From: Oscillospiraceae bacterium
GTDB taxonomy: Bacteria; Bacillota; Clostridia; Oscillospirales; Oscillospiraceae
Reading direction: 5' to 3'
Assembly (NCBI GenBank): GCA_902787755.1
Contig: CADAHL010000008.1
Coordinates: forward strand, 1-64,000
DNA: 64,000 bases
The position numbers and the translations under genes were made by a program. The notes below the pieces were generated by a model, which saw only the letters and a list, made by a program, of their open reading frames with translations, was not told the DNA's origin and made no database searches. Shown one piece after another: positions 35,338-43,687 of the stretch. Within the stretch, counting starts at the first letter, position 1; each line of letters begins with the position of its first letter.

Positions 35338-35817
35338 TCAGAAAATGTGAATGACGCCGAAGGTGATGCCGGTCATGATCGCAGCCGCAATGCAGACGCC
35401 GGCAAAGATAACGGGAACCGCCCGGCGCAGGGGCAGATCCAGAAGGGCCGCCACCAGGGCGCCGGTCCAGGCTCCGGTCCCGGGCAGCGGGATCGCCACC
35501 AGGATCAAAAGTCCCAGGGCGCCATAACGCCGCACCTTGTCCCCTTTCACGTCTGCCCGGGATTCCAGCCGGGTGATCAGACCGTCCAGGGCCGACCAAT
35601 GCCGGCGCAGCCAGGCGAAGATCCTTCGGATATAGATGATAATAAAGGGCACCGGGACCATATTCCCCAGGACAGCGGCTGTCAGCGCCAGAGGATATTC
35701 CAGCCCCAACGCGATGCCGTAAGGCAGACCGGCCCGCAGCTCCACGATCGGAACCATGGAGATGAAAAAGGTGCTTATGAATTTGCCCAGGGTCGTCCCT
35801 GTGAGCCAGCTGATCAT
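35338..35817 (-). CDS. COG2426 / small multidrug export family membrane protein
   Basis: A 159-residue protein with four to five membrane segments and the family hallmarks PIVELRAGLPYG near residue 25 and PLPGTGAWTG near residue 113. The family is annotated as a putative small multidrug exporter, but its transport activity is not well established. GGAG lies 7 bases before the ATG at 35817 and 1 base before the ATG at 35823, so 35817 is chosen. Monocistronic with its own terminator. Confidence 0.85.
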   Translation of the reverse strand: MISWLTGTTLGKFISTFFISMVPIVELRAGLPYGIALGLEYPLALTAAVLGNMVPVPFIIIYIRRIFAWLRRHWSALDGLITRLESRADVKGDKVRRYGALGLLILVAIPLPGTGAWTGALVAALLDLPLRRAVPVIFAGVCIAAAIMTGITFGVIHIF

Positions 35818-35937
35818 AGTCATTCTCCGTGCAAAATACTACGGATGGCATTATAGCACAAGCCAAGCCCCGACGCAATGCCGAAGCCCTTAAGAATTTC
35901 TAAGTTTTTCCGGCAGTTCCGCCGCATGCGGTCGCTC

Positions 35938-35966
35938 TTGACGGCGATAGTGCTATGGTGTAAAAT
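35938..35966 (+). promoter_or_regulatory. Promoter of the SDR gene
   Basis: TTGACG, 17 bases, TAAAAT, about 35 bases before the ATG at 36003. Confidence 0.7.
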
Positions 35967-36002
35967 AGATAAAAAATTTGATGTTTTCAGGAGGATGCAT
36001 CC

Positions 36003-36794
36003 ATGAAGCGTGTTGCCATCGTAACCGGAGGCAGCGGCGGGATCGGGCGCTGCACAGCGGCCAGTCTGAAAAAAGCCGGCTGCACGGTCTATGAGTTTTC
36101 CCGTCGGGAGAAGCCCGCAGAGGGCATTGTCCATATCACTGCCGATATCACCGACGAAGCGCAGGCCCGGGCTGCGGTGGAAGAGGTCGTCCGTCGCGAG
36201 GGCAGAGTCGACATTCTGGTGAACAACGCCGGCTTTGGCATCTCCGGCGCTGCCGAAACCACCCGTACCGAGGACGCTCACGCGCAGCTGGAGCTGAATC
36301 TCTACGGCATGGACAACGTGACCAAAGCCGTTCTGCCCACCATGCGCAGCCAGGGCTCCGGGCGGATCGTGTGCATGAGCTCCATCGCCGGTATCCTGCC
36401 TATCCCCTTCCAGCTCTGGTATTCCGTCAGCAAGGCCGCCATCAACGCCTATGTTCTGGCGCTGCAGAACGAGATCCGGCCATACGGTATTACGGTCTGC
36501 GCGATCATGCCCGGCGATATCGCCTCCGGATTTACCGACGCTCGTAAAAAATCCGACGCAGGCGACGATGTTTACGGCGGACGCATCCAGCGCTCCGTTG
36601 CGGTCATGGAAAAGGACGAGCGCGGCGGCATGACCACCGAATACGCCGGCGCCTACGTTGCCAAAATCGCCCTGAAGAAGCACAGCAAGCCCCTGGTGGC
36701 GCTGGGTCTGCCTTATAAGGCCGCCGCAGTTCTGGCCAAGCTCCTGCCTACTCGCTTATCCAACTGGGTGGTTGGGCTCATCTATGCCAAATAA
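36003..36794 (+). CDS. Short-chain dehydrogenase/reductase
   Basis: A 263-residue classical SDR: cofactor motif TGGSGGIG at 8-15, NNAG at about 75-78, catalytic Ser in MSSIAG, and Tyr/Lys in YSVSKAAINAY. The Arg pair after beta-2 (SRRE) hints at NADPH preference (inference). AGGAGG precedes the ATG. Monocistronic between its promoter and a bidirectional terminator. The substrate cannot be determined. Confidence 0.85.
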   Translation: MKRVAIVTGGSGGIGRCTAASLKKAGCTVYEFSRREKPAEGIVHITADITDEAQARAAVEEVVRREGRVDILVNNAGFGISGAAETTRTEDAHAQLELNLYGMDNVTKAVLPTMRSQGSGRIVCMSSIAGILPIPFQLWYSVSKAAINAYVLALQNEIRPYGITVCAIMPGDIASGFTDARKKSDAGDDVYGGRIQRSVAVMEKDERGGMTTEYAGAYVAKIALKKHSKPLVALGLPYKAAAVLAKLLPTRLSNWVVGLIYAK

Positions 36795-36813
36795 TACACT
36801 TTCCCCTTCAAAG

Positions 36814-36849
36814 ACACGCCCCCCGGAATCTCGGTTCCGAGGGGCGTGT
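36814..36849. terminator. Bidirectional terminator between SDR and copA
   Basis: ACACGCCCC and GGGGCGTGT with an inner CGGAA/TTCCG stem; serves the two convergent genes. Confidence 0.8.
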
Positions 36850-36855
36850 TCTTTC

Positions 36856-37059
36856 TCACTGGATGCCGAGGACCTGGTAATCCTGGGCTTCCACAGCGGC
36901 CTTCATGGCCTCGAAGCTGGCGTCGCCGGTAACAACGGCGGTACCCTTCTCGTGGCTGACCACAGCGCTTTCTACACCATCCAGGGCTTCCAGAGCCTTC
37001 TTGACCCGAGCCTCGCAGTGCGGGCACATCATACCGTCGATCTTGAGGGTTCTTTCCAT
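36856..37059 (-). CDS. Possible separate CopZ-like chaperone from internal start in copA
   Basis: Inside copA and in the same frame, AAGGAG (37074-37069) lies 9 bases before an ATG at 37059. Initiation there would give a 67-residue protein starting MERTLKIDGMMCPHCEARVK, the size and composition of a free CopZ copper chaperone with its CxxC. The joint upstream (FEEKETSK) looks like the natural tail of CopA. So either the copA stop was lost, fusing two genes, or the locus makes both long and short products. Translation from this start is inferred from the site only. Confidence 0.5.
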   Translation of the reverse strand: MERTLKIDGMMCPHCEARVKKALEALDGVESAVVSHEKGTAVVTGDASFEAMKAAVEAQDYQVLGIQ

Positions 37060-39375
37060 TTTGCTTGTCTCCTTTTCTTCAAATAGTTCCATGGGAATTT
37101 CCACTTTATTCTTCCGGGGCCGGTCCTTCGCCGGATCCCGGAGCTTGAACAGATTCAGCCGCAGGGCATTCATACACACCGTAAAGCTGGACAGACTCAT
37201 GGCCGCCGCGCCCAGCATGGGATTCAGCGTCAGCCCCGCCCAGACGAAACAGCCTGCCGCCACGGGGATGCAGATCATATTGTAGAAGAAGGCCCAGAAC
37301 AGGTTCTCATGGATATTGGTCAGCGTAGCACGACTCAGGCGGATGGCGGCTGACACGTCCAGAAGGCTGGAGTTCATGAGAACCACATCGGCTGCATCTA
37401 TGGCGATATCGGCTCCGGCGCCGATGGCGATGCCCATATCGGCACGGGTCAGGGCCGGCGCGTCATTGATTCCATCGCCCACCATGGCTACCTTTCCATA
37501 CTCCTGGAGTTTTCGGATCACGCTCTCCTTGCCTTCGGGCAGAACCCCGGCAATGACCGCGTCCACTCCCGCCTGACGGCCGATGGCCTGGGCGGTTTTT
37601 TTGTTGTCGCCGGTCAGCATCACGACTGTCAGTCCCTGGGCTTTCAGCTCCCGGATTGCCTGGGCGGAATCCTCTTTGATGGTATCCGCCACCGCGATCA
37701 GGCCCAGCAGCTTCCCGTCAGAGGCGAAGAACAGCGGCGTCTTCCCTTCCCCGGCCAACGCTTCCGCTTTCCGGGTCGTCTCAGCGTCCAGAGGCAGACG
37801 GCTCTCCATCAGCTTCCGATTTCCGCCCACCAGAGACTTCCCGTTCAAGGCAGCGATCAGCCCGTTCCCGGGCAGCGCCTTGAAATCCTCCACCGGGGCC
37901 GGCTCCAGCTTCCGTTCCTCAGCGCAGCTCATGACGGCCCGTGCCAGCGGATGCTCGCTGCTGGCCTCCAGCGCGGCGGCACAGCGCAGCAGCTCCTCCT
38001 CCGACACGCCCTCGACCGGGATCAGATCGGTGACCCGGGGCGTGCCCGCCGTGATGGTGCCGGTCTTGTCCAGGGCAACCACGTCCACCCGTCCCGTCTC
38101 CTCCAGGGCGGCCGCGGTCTTGAACAGCACGCCGTTTTTCGCGCCCAGGCCGTTGCCGACCATAATGGCCACCGGAGTCGCCAGTCCCAGCGCGCAGGGG
38201 CAGGAGATGACCAGGACCGATATTCCCCTGGCCAGGGCAAAGCCGAATTCCCGTCCGAGCAGCAGCCACACGACGGTCGTCACCAGGGCAATGCCCATGA
38301 CCACCGGGACAAAGACTCCGGAGACCTTGTCGGCAACCTTTGCGATGGGCGCTTTGGTCGCCGCGGCGTCGGAGACCATGCGGATGATCTGGCTGAGGGT
38401 CGTATCCTCCCCTACTCTGGTGGCCCGACATTTCAGATAGCCCTCCCGGTTCATGGTACCGGCGGAGACACGATCGCCCTGGGCCTTGTCCACCGGAATG
38501 CTCTCGCCGGTAAGCGCGGATTCATCCACCGCGCTTGTTCCTTCCACCACAACGCCGTCTACGGGTACGCTCTCTCCGGGACGCACCGCAAACAAATCGT
38601 TCTTCTGGACCTGATCTATGGGAACGATCTGCTCCTTCCCCTCCACGATCAAGGTGGCCGTCTTGGGCGCGATCTTCATCAGGCCCTTGAGCGCGTCGGT
38701 GGTCTTTCCCTTGGATCTTGCCTCCAGCATCTTGCCCACGGTGATCAGGGTCAGGATCATGGCGGCAGACTCAAAATAAAACTCATGCATCCATGATGCC
38801 GCGGCCTCGGTGCCGCCCCGAACCTGTGCCACGGTCATGGCAAACAGGGCGAAGGTGCTGTAGCCAAAGGAAGCCGCGGACCCGAGCGCAACCAGGGTGT
38901 CCATATTCGGCGCCCCATGGATCAGGCCCCGGAAACCGCTGATAAAGAATTTCTGGTTGATGACCATGACGATGACGGCCAGCAGCAGCTGCAGCAGGCC
39001 CATCGCCACATGATTGCCCTCCATAAAGGCGGGCACCGGCCAGCCCAGCATCATGTGACCCATGGAGAAATACATCAGCACGATCAGAAAACCCAGGGAG
39101 CTGAGAAGTCTCTTCTTCAGCTTTGGCGTTTCGTGATCTGCCAGCGCATCTTCTGCTGGAGCAGCGGATCTGGCCGCCCCCTTCACGCTGGCGCCATAGC
39201 CGGCATTTTCCACGGCGGCGATGATCGCCTTCGCGTCCGCGCTGCCCTCCACCCCCATGGAATTGGTCAGCAGGCTGACCGCACAGCTCTCCACACCCGG
39301 AACGGCCGAAACCGCTTTTTCCACCCGGGCCTGGCAGGCCGCGCAGCTCATTCCCGTTACGTTGTATTGCTGCAT
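36856..39375 (-). CDS. copA: Cu(I)-exporting P1B-type ATPase with fused C-terminal CopZ-like domain
   Basis: An 839-residue copper pump. N-terminal heavy-metal domain with GMSCAACQ (CxxC) at 8-15, eight membrane helices, intramembrane CPC in ISCPCALGLATP (near 390), phosphorylation Asp in DKTGTITAGTP (near 434), TGDNKKTA and GDGINDAPAL. The last 67 residues form a second metal-binding domain (KIDGMMCPHC). A C-terminal position is unusual, because CopA normally carries its metal-binding domains at the N-terminus and CopZ is a separate gene. The fusion joint contains an internal ribosome binding site and ATG. Encoded downstream of csoR with a 22-bp gap, under the CsoR-type promoter. Exports Cu(I) under copper stress. 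Confidence 0.92.
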   Translation of the reverse strand: MQQYNVTGMSCAACQARVEKAVSAVPGVESCAVSLLTNSMGVEGSADAKAIIAAVENAGYGASVKGAARSAAPAEDALADHETPKLKKRLLSSLGFLIVLMYFSMGHMMLGWPVPAFMEGNHVAMGLLQLLLAVIVMVINQKFFISGFRGLIHGAPNMDTLVALGSAASFGYSTFALFAMTVAQVRGGTEAAASWMHEFYFESAAMILTLITVGKMLEARSKGKTTDALKGLMKIAPKTATLIVEGKEQIVPIDQVQKNDLFAVRPGESVPVDGVVVEGTSAVDESALTGESIPVDKAQGDRVSAGTMNREGYLKCRATRVGEDTTLSQIIRMVSDAAATKAPIAKVADKVSGVFVPVVMGIALVTTVVWLLLGREFGFALARGISVLVISCPCALGLATPVAIMVGNGLGAKNGVLFKTAAALEETGRVDVVALDKTGTITAGTPRVTDLIPVEGVSEEELLRCAAALEASSEHPLARAVMSCAEERKLEPAPVEDFKALPGNGLIAALNGKSLVGGNRKLMESRLPLDAETTRKAEALAGEGKTPLFFASDGKLLGLIAVADTIKEDSAQAIRELKAQGLTVVMLTGDNKKTAQAIGRQAGVDAVIAGVLPEGKESVIRKLQEYGKVAMVGDGINDAPALTRADMGIAIGAGADIAIDAADVVLMNSSLLDVSAAIRLSRATLTNIHENLFWAFFYNMICIPVAAGCFVWAGLTLNPMLGAAAMSLSSFTVCMNALRLNLFKLRDPAKDRPRKNKVEIPMELFEEKETSKMERTLKIDGMMCPHCEARVKKALEALDGVESAVVSHEKGTAVVTGDASFEAMKAAVEAQDYQVLGIQ

Positions 39376-39397
39376 TCTTCACCCTCCCGGAAACGAT

Positions 39398-39736
39398 TCA
39401 CTTCATCAGCTTCTGCAGGGTATCCAGCAGCTCGTCGATAACTTCCTCGTTTCCCGCTTTCACATCATGTACCACACAGGACCGGATATGCTGACTCAGC
39501 AGCTCCCGGCTGAAGGCGTTCAGCGCTGCGTTGGCCGCCGCCGCCTGGGCCAGGATATCCGGACAGTAGGCGTTCCGGTCCAGCATTCCCCGGATTCCCC
39601 GGATCTGACCTTCGATCCGGCTGAGTCGATTGCAGAGCCGCTTGTACTCCTCCGGACTGCGTTCCTTTGTTTTGTGACAGGAGCAGCAGTTCTCCTCCGA
39701 CTTTTCCTCACAGCAAGTGCAGAATTCTTCGTCCAT
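39398..39736 (-). CDS. csoR: CsoR-family copper-sensing repressor
   Basis: A 112-residue four-helix repressor. Copper ligands of the family are visible as Cys58 (NAYCPD), His83 and Cys87 (HIRSCVV), with the core RLSRIEGQIRGIRGM. The apo-protein binds a GC-rich operator and releases it on Cu(I) binding. The N-terminal tail is unusually Cys-rich (Cys6, 8, 9, 17, 18, 20 and His21). First gene of the operon; an operator-like palindrome lies between its -35 and -10 boxes. Confidence 0.88.
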   Translation of the reverse strand: MDEEFCTCCEEKSEENCCSCHKTKERSPEEYKRLCNRLSRIEGQIRGIRGMLDRNAYCPDILAQAAAANAALNAFSRELLSQHIRSCVVHDVKAGNEEVIDELLDTLQKLMK

Positions 39737-39757
39737 ATCCTCACATCCTTTGCCCTT

Positions 39758-39786
39758 ACTATATACCCCCGCGGGGTATTTGTCAA
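39758..39786 (-). promoter_or_regulatory. csoR-copA promoter with CsoR-type operator in the spacer
   Basis: Minus strand TTGACA, 17 bases, TATAGT. The spacer AATACCCCGCGGGGGTA is a GC-rich near-palindrome (TACCCC/GGGGTA) like known CsoR operators, so bound repressor would block polymerase. Confidence 0.8.
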
Positions 39787-39794
39787 GACAGAAA

Positions 39795-39824
39795 ACTGCG
39801 GGGTCGCTTCCGGCGCCCCGCAGT
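39795..39824. terminator. Terminator after pfkA
   Basis: ACTGCGGGG and CCCCGCAGT, with an inner imperfect stem, 25 bp after the pfkA stop. A TTTT tail follows on the minus side. Confidence 0.7.
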
Positions 39825-39848
39825 CTATGATATGTAGATATGGCAGGA

Positions 39849-40853
39849 TCAATCCTCGGCCAGAATGGTCTCCATCTTGGTGCCCAGCTGCATGGCCTCC
39901 ATGATCTTGTAACGGTCCATCTGCAGATGCTTCTTCATCTGCAGCGCCTCCTCGATGGGAAGCTCCACGATACCGCCCTCCTTGGTGCCGATAATGCAGT
40001 TAAAGCGGCCCTGGGCAATGGCATTCACCGCATAGAAGCCCATACGGGTAGCGGTCTCCCGGTCACGGGCGTTGGGTGAGCCGCCGCGCTGGATATGGCC
40101 CAGAACAGTCACGCGGGGCTCCATGCCCAGTTCCTCCTTGATGCGCTTGCCGATGTCCACGGCGCTGCCTACGCCCTCGGCCACCACGATCATAAAGTGG
40201 CTGACGCCGGCCAGGCGGGATTCCCGGATCCGTTCCACCACGTCTTTCTCAAAATCCAATTCCTTCTCGGGGACCAGAACGGCGGTAGCACCCACGGCGA
40301 TGGCCACATACAGAGCCAGGAACCCGGCGTTGCGGCCCATGACCTCCACCACGGAGCAACGCTCGTGGCTCTGCATGGTGTCTCTCAGCTTGTCGATGCA
40401 TTCGATGGCGGTGTTGCAGGCGGTATCGAAACCGATGGTGTAGTTGGTGCAGCCCACGTCATTGTCAATGGTCGCAGGGACGCCCACCACGGGGATGCCC
40501 ATTCTGGACAACTCCAGCGCACCGCGGAAGGTACCGTCGCCGCCGATGGCTACGATCGCATCCAGTCCCAGCATCTTGCAGGTGGTGACGGCTTTTTCGC
40601 GGCCCTTCTTCGTCATAAAGTCCTCACTGCGGGCAGTATATAGCATGGTACCGCCACGGGCCAGGATATGACCCACGCTTTCACTGTTGAGACGCACAAA
40701 GTCGCTGTTGATCAAGCCCTGCCAGCCTCTGCGAATTCCCACGACCTCAATGCCGTAAGATAGTGCTGTACGAACGACGGCACGTACCGCCGCGTTCATA
40801 CCGGGAGCGTCTCCGCCGCTGGTCAATACGCCGATCCTCTTGATCTGTTTCAT
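39849..40853 (-). CDS. pfkA: ATP-dependent 6-phosphofructokinase
   Basis: A 334-residue glycolytic enzyme that phosphorylates fructose 6-phosphate to the 1,6-bisphosphate. It shows TSGGDAPGMNA at the N-terminus, IGGDGTFRGA with the Gly of ATP-using enzymes, catalytic PATIDNDVG, and the substrate-binding VEVMGRNAG and LGHIQRGGSP. Length and order match the bacterial PfkA type, with no duplicated PPi-type insert. Monocistronic with its own promoter and terminator. Confidence 0.95.
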   Translation of the reverse strand: MKQIKRIGVLTSGGDAPGMNAAVRAVVRTALSYGIEVVGIRRGWQGLINSDFVRLNSESVGHILARGGTMLYTARSEDFMTKKGREKAVTTCKMLGLDAIVAIGGDGTFRGALELSRMGIPVVGVPATIDNDVGCTNYTIGFDTACNTAIECIDKLRDTMQSHERCSVVEVMGRNAGFLALYVAIAVGATAVLVPEKELDFEKDVVERIRESRLAGVSHFMIVVAEGVGSAVDIGKRIKEELGMEPRVTVLGHIQRGGSPNARDRETATRMGFYAVNAIAQGRFNCIIGTKEGGIVELPIEEALQMKKHLQMDRYKIMEAMQLGTKMETILAED

Positions 40854-40918
40854 GGTGAATCCCTCCTGTATCTATTTGGAAGAGGTCCGGAATCTCCGTC
40901 CCAAACTCTTGCGAATTT

Positions 40919-40947
40919 ATCATATCACACATATGCCTTCTTGGAAA
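40919..40947 (-). promoter_or_regulatory. Probable pfkA promoter
   Basis: Minus strand TTTCCA, 17 bases, TATGAT, about 65 bases before the start codon. The -35 is weak. Confidence 0.5.
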
Positions 40948-40968
40948 GACCCGAAATTGGTCAAATGT

Positions 40969-40995
40969 AAAAAATCCCCCGCAAATGCGGGGGAT
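40969..40995 (-). terminator. Terminator of the rnf operon
   Basis: ATCCCCCGC and GCGGGGGAT with a short AT-rich loop, then TTTTTT on the minus strand, 20 bp after the rnfB stop. Confidence 0.9.
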
Positions 40996-41014
40996 CCTGC
41001 GCTTTTCATTCGGT

Positions 41015-41812
41015 TCAGGGCTTGAGCGTGTGGATGATATGACGGGGACAGACCTCCGTGCAGTGGCCGCACTGGACACACTTGGAAGGATCGATCTTCG
41101 CCACGAAATTCTCCACATGGATCGCATCGGAGGGGCATTCCCGCTGGCACTTCATGCAGCCGATGCAGCCCACCTTGCAGATCTTCATGACCTGTGCGCC
41201 CTTGTCCTGGTTACGGCAGCCGACCATGATCTTCTGGCTCTCGGGGATCAGCTGGACAATGCTCTTGGGGCAGGCGTCCACGCAGGCGCCGCAGCCCACG
41301 CACTTGGTCCGATCCGACTGCGCGATACCGTTGACGATGTGCATGGCGTCAAACTGACAGGCCTTCACGCAGTTGCCCAGGCCGATGCAGGCGAAGGTGC
41401 ACAGCTTGTTGCTCTTGCCGCCGAACAGCATGGCCGCGCGGCAATCCTCGGGACCGGTATAGTTGAAGCGGGCCTCGGCCACGTCGGTGCAGCCGGAACA
41501 GGGTACAAACGCCACCTGGCGCTCGGTCTCTCCGGCAGAGACGCCCATGATCTCCGCCACCTTGGCCGCGGTGGCAGCGCCGCCGGCCACGCACTTATTG
41601 CAGGGGGCCTCCCCTGCCGCCACGGCCTTGGCATAGCCGTCGCAGCCGGGATACCCGCAGCCACCGCAGTTGGCGCCGGCCAGAGCTTCGCGAACCGCCG
41701 CTTCCCTGGGATCGACCTCCACATGGAACACCCGGGAGGCCACCGCCAGAACGCAGCCGAAGACAGCGCCCAGAACGCCCAGGACCAGGACCGACAGTAA
41801 AATCGTATTCAT
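41015..41812 (-). CDS. rnfB: Rnf complex subunit B (iron-sulfur protein)
   Basis: A 265-residue subunit with one N-terminal membrane helix. A GCGYPGCDGYA cluster domain follows, then several Cys motifs: CVGCGACVDACP, CIGCMKCQRECP and CVQCGHCTEVCP. These 4Fe-4S clusters take electrons from ferredoxin and pass them into the membrane complex. Last gene of rnfCDGEAB, 15 bp after rnfA. Confidence 0.93.
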   Translation of the reverse strand: MNTILLSVLVLGVLGAVFGCVLAVASRVFHVEVDPREAAVREALAGANCGGCGYPGCDGYAKAVAAGEAPCNKCVAGGAATAAKVAEIMGVSAGETERQVAFVPCSGCTDVAEARFNYTGPEDCRAAMLFGGKSNKLCTFACIGLGNCVKACQFDAMHIVNGIAQSDRTKCVGCGACVDACPKSIVQLIPESQKIMVGCRNQDKGAQVMKICKVGCIGCMKCQRECPSDAIHVENFVAKIDPSKCVQCGHCTEVCPRHIIHTLKP

Positions 41813-41827
41813 TCCCGCAGTCCCTCC

Positions 41828-42412
41828 TTAAACGATCTTCATGCCGCTGAAGCCCATGAAGGCCAGAGCCAGCAGGCCGGCGGAAACCAGACAGATGGGG
41901 AAGCCTTCAAAGCTCTCGGGATAGTCGGCAAAGGCGATGCGCTCACGGACGCTGGCAAACAGCACGATGGCCAGCATGAAGCCCAGACCGCCGGTGACGC
42001 CGTACACCACAGATTCTAGGAAATTGTAATGGTTCTGCACGTTCAGCAGCACCACGCCCAGCACCGCGCAGTTGGTGGTGATCAGCGGCAGATAAATACC
42101 CAGAGCGGAGTACAGGGAGGGCACGGACTTCTTCAGGAACATCTCCACAAACTGAACCAGCGCGGCGATGACCAGAATGAAGGCCAGGGTGTTCAGGAAG
42201 GTCAGGCCCAGAGGGACCAGAACATAGGTATAGATGACCCAGCAGATGGCGGAGGCCAGGCCCATTACGAACACAACCGCCAGGCCCATGCCGGTGGCGG
42301 TATCCACCTTGCTGGAGCAGCCCAGGAAGGGGCAGCAGCCCAGGAACTGGGAGAAGATGAAGTTATTGGTCAGGATCGCGCCAAGGGAGATGGCGATGAT
42401 TTGAGTAAGCAT
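41828..42412 (-). CDS. rnfA: Rnf complex membrane subunit A
   Basis: A 194-residue protein with six membrane helices and the NFIFSQFLGCCPFLG segment typical of RnfA/NqrE. Together with RnfE it forms the membrane core that carries electrons across and is linked to ion pumping. It starts 3 bp after the rnfE stop. Confidence 0.92.
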   Translation of the reverse strand: MLTQIIAISLGAILTNNFIFSQFLGCCPFLGCSSKVDTATGMGLAVVFVMGLASAICWVIYTYVLVPLGLTFLNTLAFILVIAALVQFVEMFLKKSVPSLYSALGIYLPLITTNCAVLGVVLLNVQNHYNFLESVVYGVTGGLGFMLAIVLFASVRERIAFADYPESFEGFPICLVSAGLLALAFMGFSGMKIV

Positions 42413-42415
42413 AGA

Positions 42416-43117
42416 TTACGCGACCTCCTTTTCCTCGTCCTGGGGAGCCTTCTCGGCTTCCTCTTTTTTCTTCTTGGAGCGCTTGAGGGCAAACTGCATC
42501 AGCGCGATGAGGCAGCCCAGCGTAATGAATCCGCCGAAGGGCAGGTTCAAAATGGAAGCGCCGTAATCCGCCGGGAAGATCTGGATCCCGCCGCCGGTGC
42601 CGTCCAGAGTAAAGCGGAAGCCGTTGGTCACGTCGATCAGACCGCCGCCGAAGCGCCCGCTGCCCAGGAACTCGCGGACCACGCACATGACGATCAGCAC
42701 GCAGGTGTAGCCCAGGCCCTGGAAGATACCGTCGAAGAAGGAGGCGCCCACGGTGTTCTTCTGGCAGAAGGCCTCCGCCCGTCCGATGATGATGCAGTTA
42801 ACGACGATCAGGGGGATGAACACGCCGAGGGCCGCGCTCAGCGCGGGGATAAAGGCCTGCAGCAGCAGGTCCACAATGGTGACAAAGCCGGCAATGACGA
42901 CCACGAAGATTGCCAGGCGGATCTCGTCGGGAATGATCTTCCGGATAGCGGAGACCACCACGTTGCAGCAGGTCAGGATGACCAACACCGACAGGCCCAT
43001 ACCTACGCCATTAAAGAGCGTGGTGGTAATGGCCATGGTGGCGCACATGCCGATCAGCTGGACCAGCACCGGGTTATTGGTGATCAGGCCCTCTTTGAAC
43101 TGTTTCTTGATATTCAT
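42416..43117 (-). CDS. rnfE: Rnf complex membrane subunit E
   Basis: A 233-residue protein with six helices and a charged C-terminal tail rich in Lys and Glu (RSKKKKEEAEK). The NNPVLVQLIGMCATMA and IVVNCIIIGRAEAF motifs fit RnfE/NqrD. Part of the membrane core with RnfA and RnfD. Confidence 0.92.
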   Translation of the reverse strand: MNIKKQFKEGLITNNPVLVQLIGMCATMAITTTLFNGVGMGLSVLVILTCCNVVVSAIRKIIPDEIRLAIFVVVIAGFVTIVDLLLQAFIPALSAALGVFIPLIVVNCIIIGRAEAFCQKNTVGASFFDGIFQGLGYTCVLIVMCVVREFLGSGRFGGGLIDVTNGFRFTLDGTGGGIQIFPADYGASILNLPFGGFITLGCLIALMQFALKRSKKKKEEAEKAPQDEEKEVA

Positions 43118-43135
43118 AGTTCCTGCCTCCTTCCC

Positions 43136-43687
43136 TTAGCCCAGCTCGCTGACCAGGCGGATGGACAGAGCCGTTGCCTCGGTCACGGTGCGGGAGGTAA
43201 TGGTGGCGCCGGCCAGGGCGTCGATGGTGCCGCCGGCCTTCTTCAGCGCTACGTTTTGGTCAGCCCCCAGGAACTGGGCCCTCCAGTTCACGCCGGTCTC
43301 CGAAGAGCTGGCCGCGTTGGCGCCCAGACCGGAGGTCTCGGAGTGGGAGATCACGGAGATGCCGGTGCACTTGAAGGAATTGTTCACGCCAACCGCCAGG
43401 GTGATCATCCCCTGAGCGCCGGAGAAAGTGGATTCCACCACGTATCCGCTGCCGTTGGCAGCCCGGGAGACCTTGTCCACGCTGGGATAGGCCGCCTTCA
43501 GCGCATCCGTCAGAGGGATCTCCTCATAATCGTCGGCGGGGAGCACGGCGCTGTAAGCCTTCACGGTTTTGAGCCGGTTCTGCTCGGCGATGCGATCCTT
43601 GGTCAGTTCATTGATGCCGCCAAGGATACCGGCGGTAATGGCGCAGATCAGAAACAGGATGAAGGTGAGCTTCGGGATCTTCTTCAT
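43136..43687 (-). CDS. rnfG: Rnf complex flavoprotein subunit G
   Basis: A 183-residue protein: one N-terminal membrane helix, then an exported FMN-binding domain. The FMN attachment motif reads LAGATITSRTV, where a Thr carries the covalent flavin. The open frame begins at 43795, but the ATG at 43687 overlaps the rnfD stop by 4 bases. Slightly shorter than typical RnfG but with all elements. Confidence 0.9.
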   Translation of the reverse strand: MKKIPKLTFILFLICAITAGILGGINELTKDRIAEQNRLKTVKAYSAVLPADDYEEIPLTDALKAAYPSVDKVSRAANGSGYVVESTFSGAQGMITLAVGVNNSFKCTGISVISHSETSGLGANAASSSETGVNWRAQFLGADQNVALKKAGGTIDALAGATITSRTVTEATALSIRLVSELG

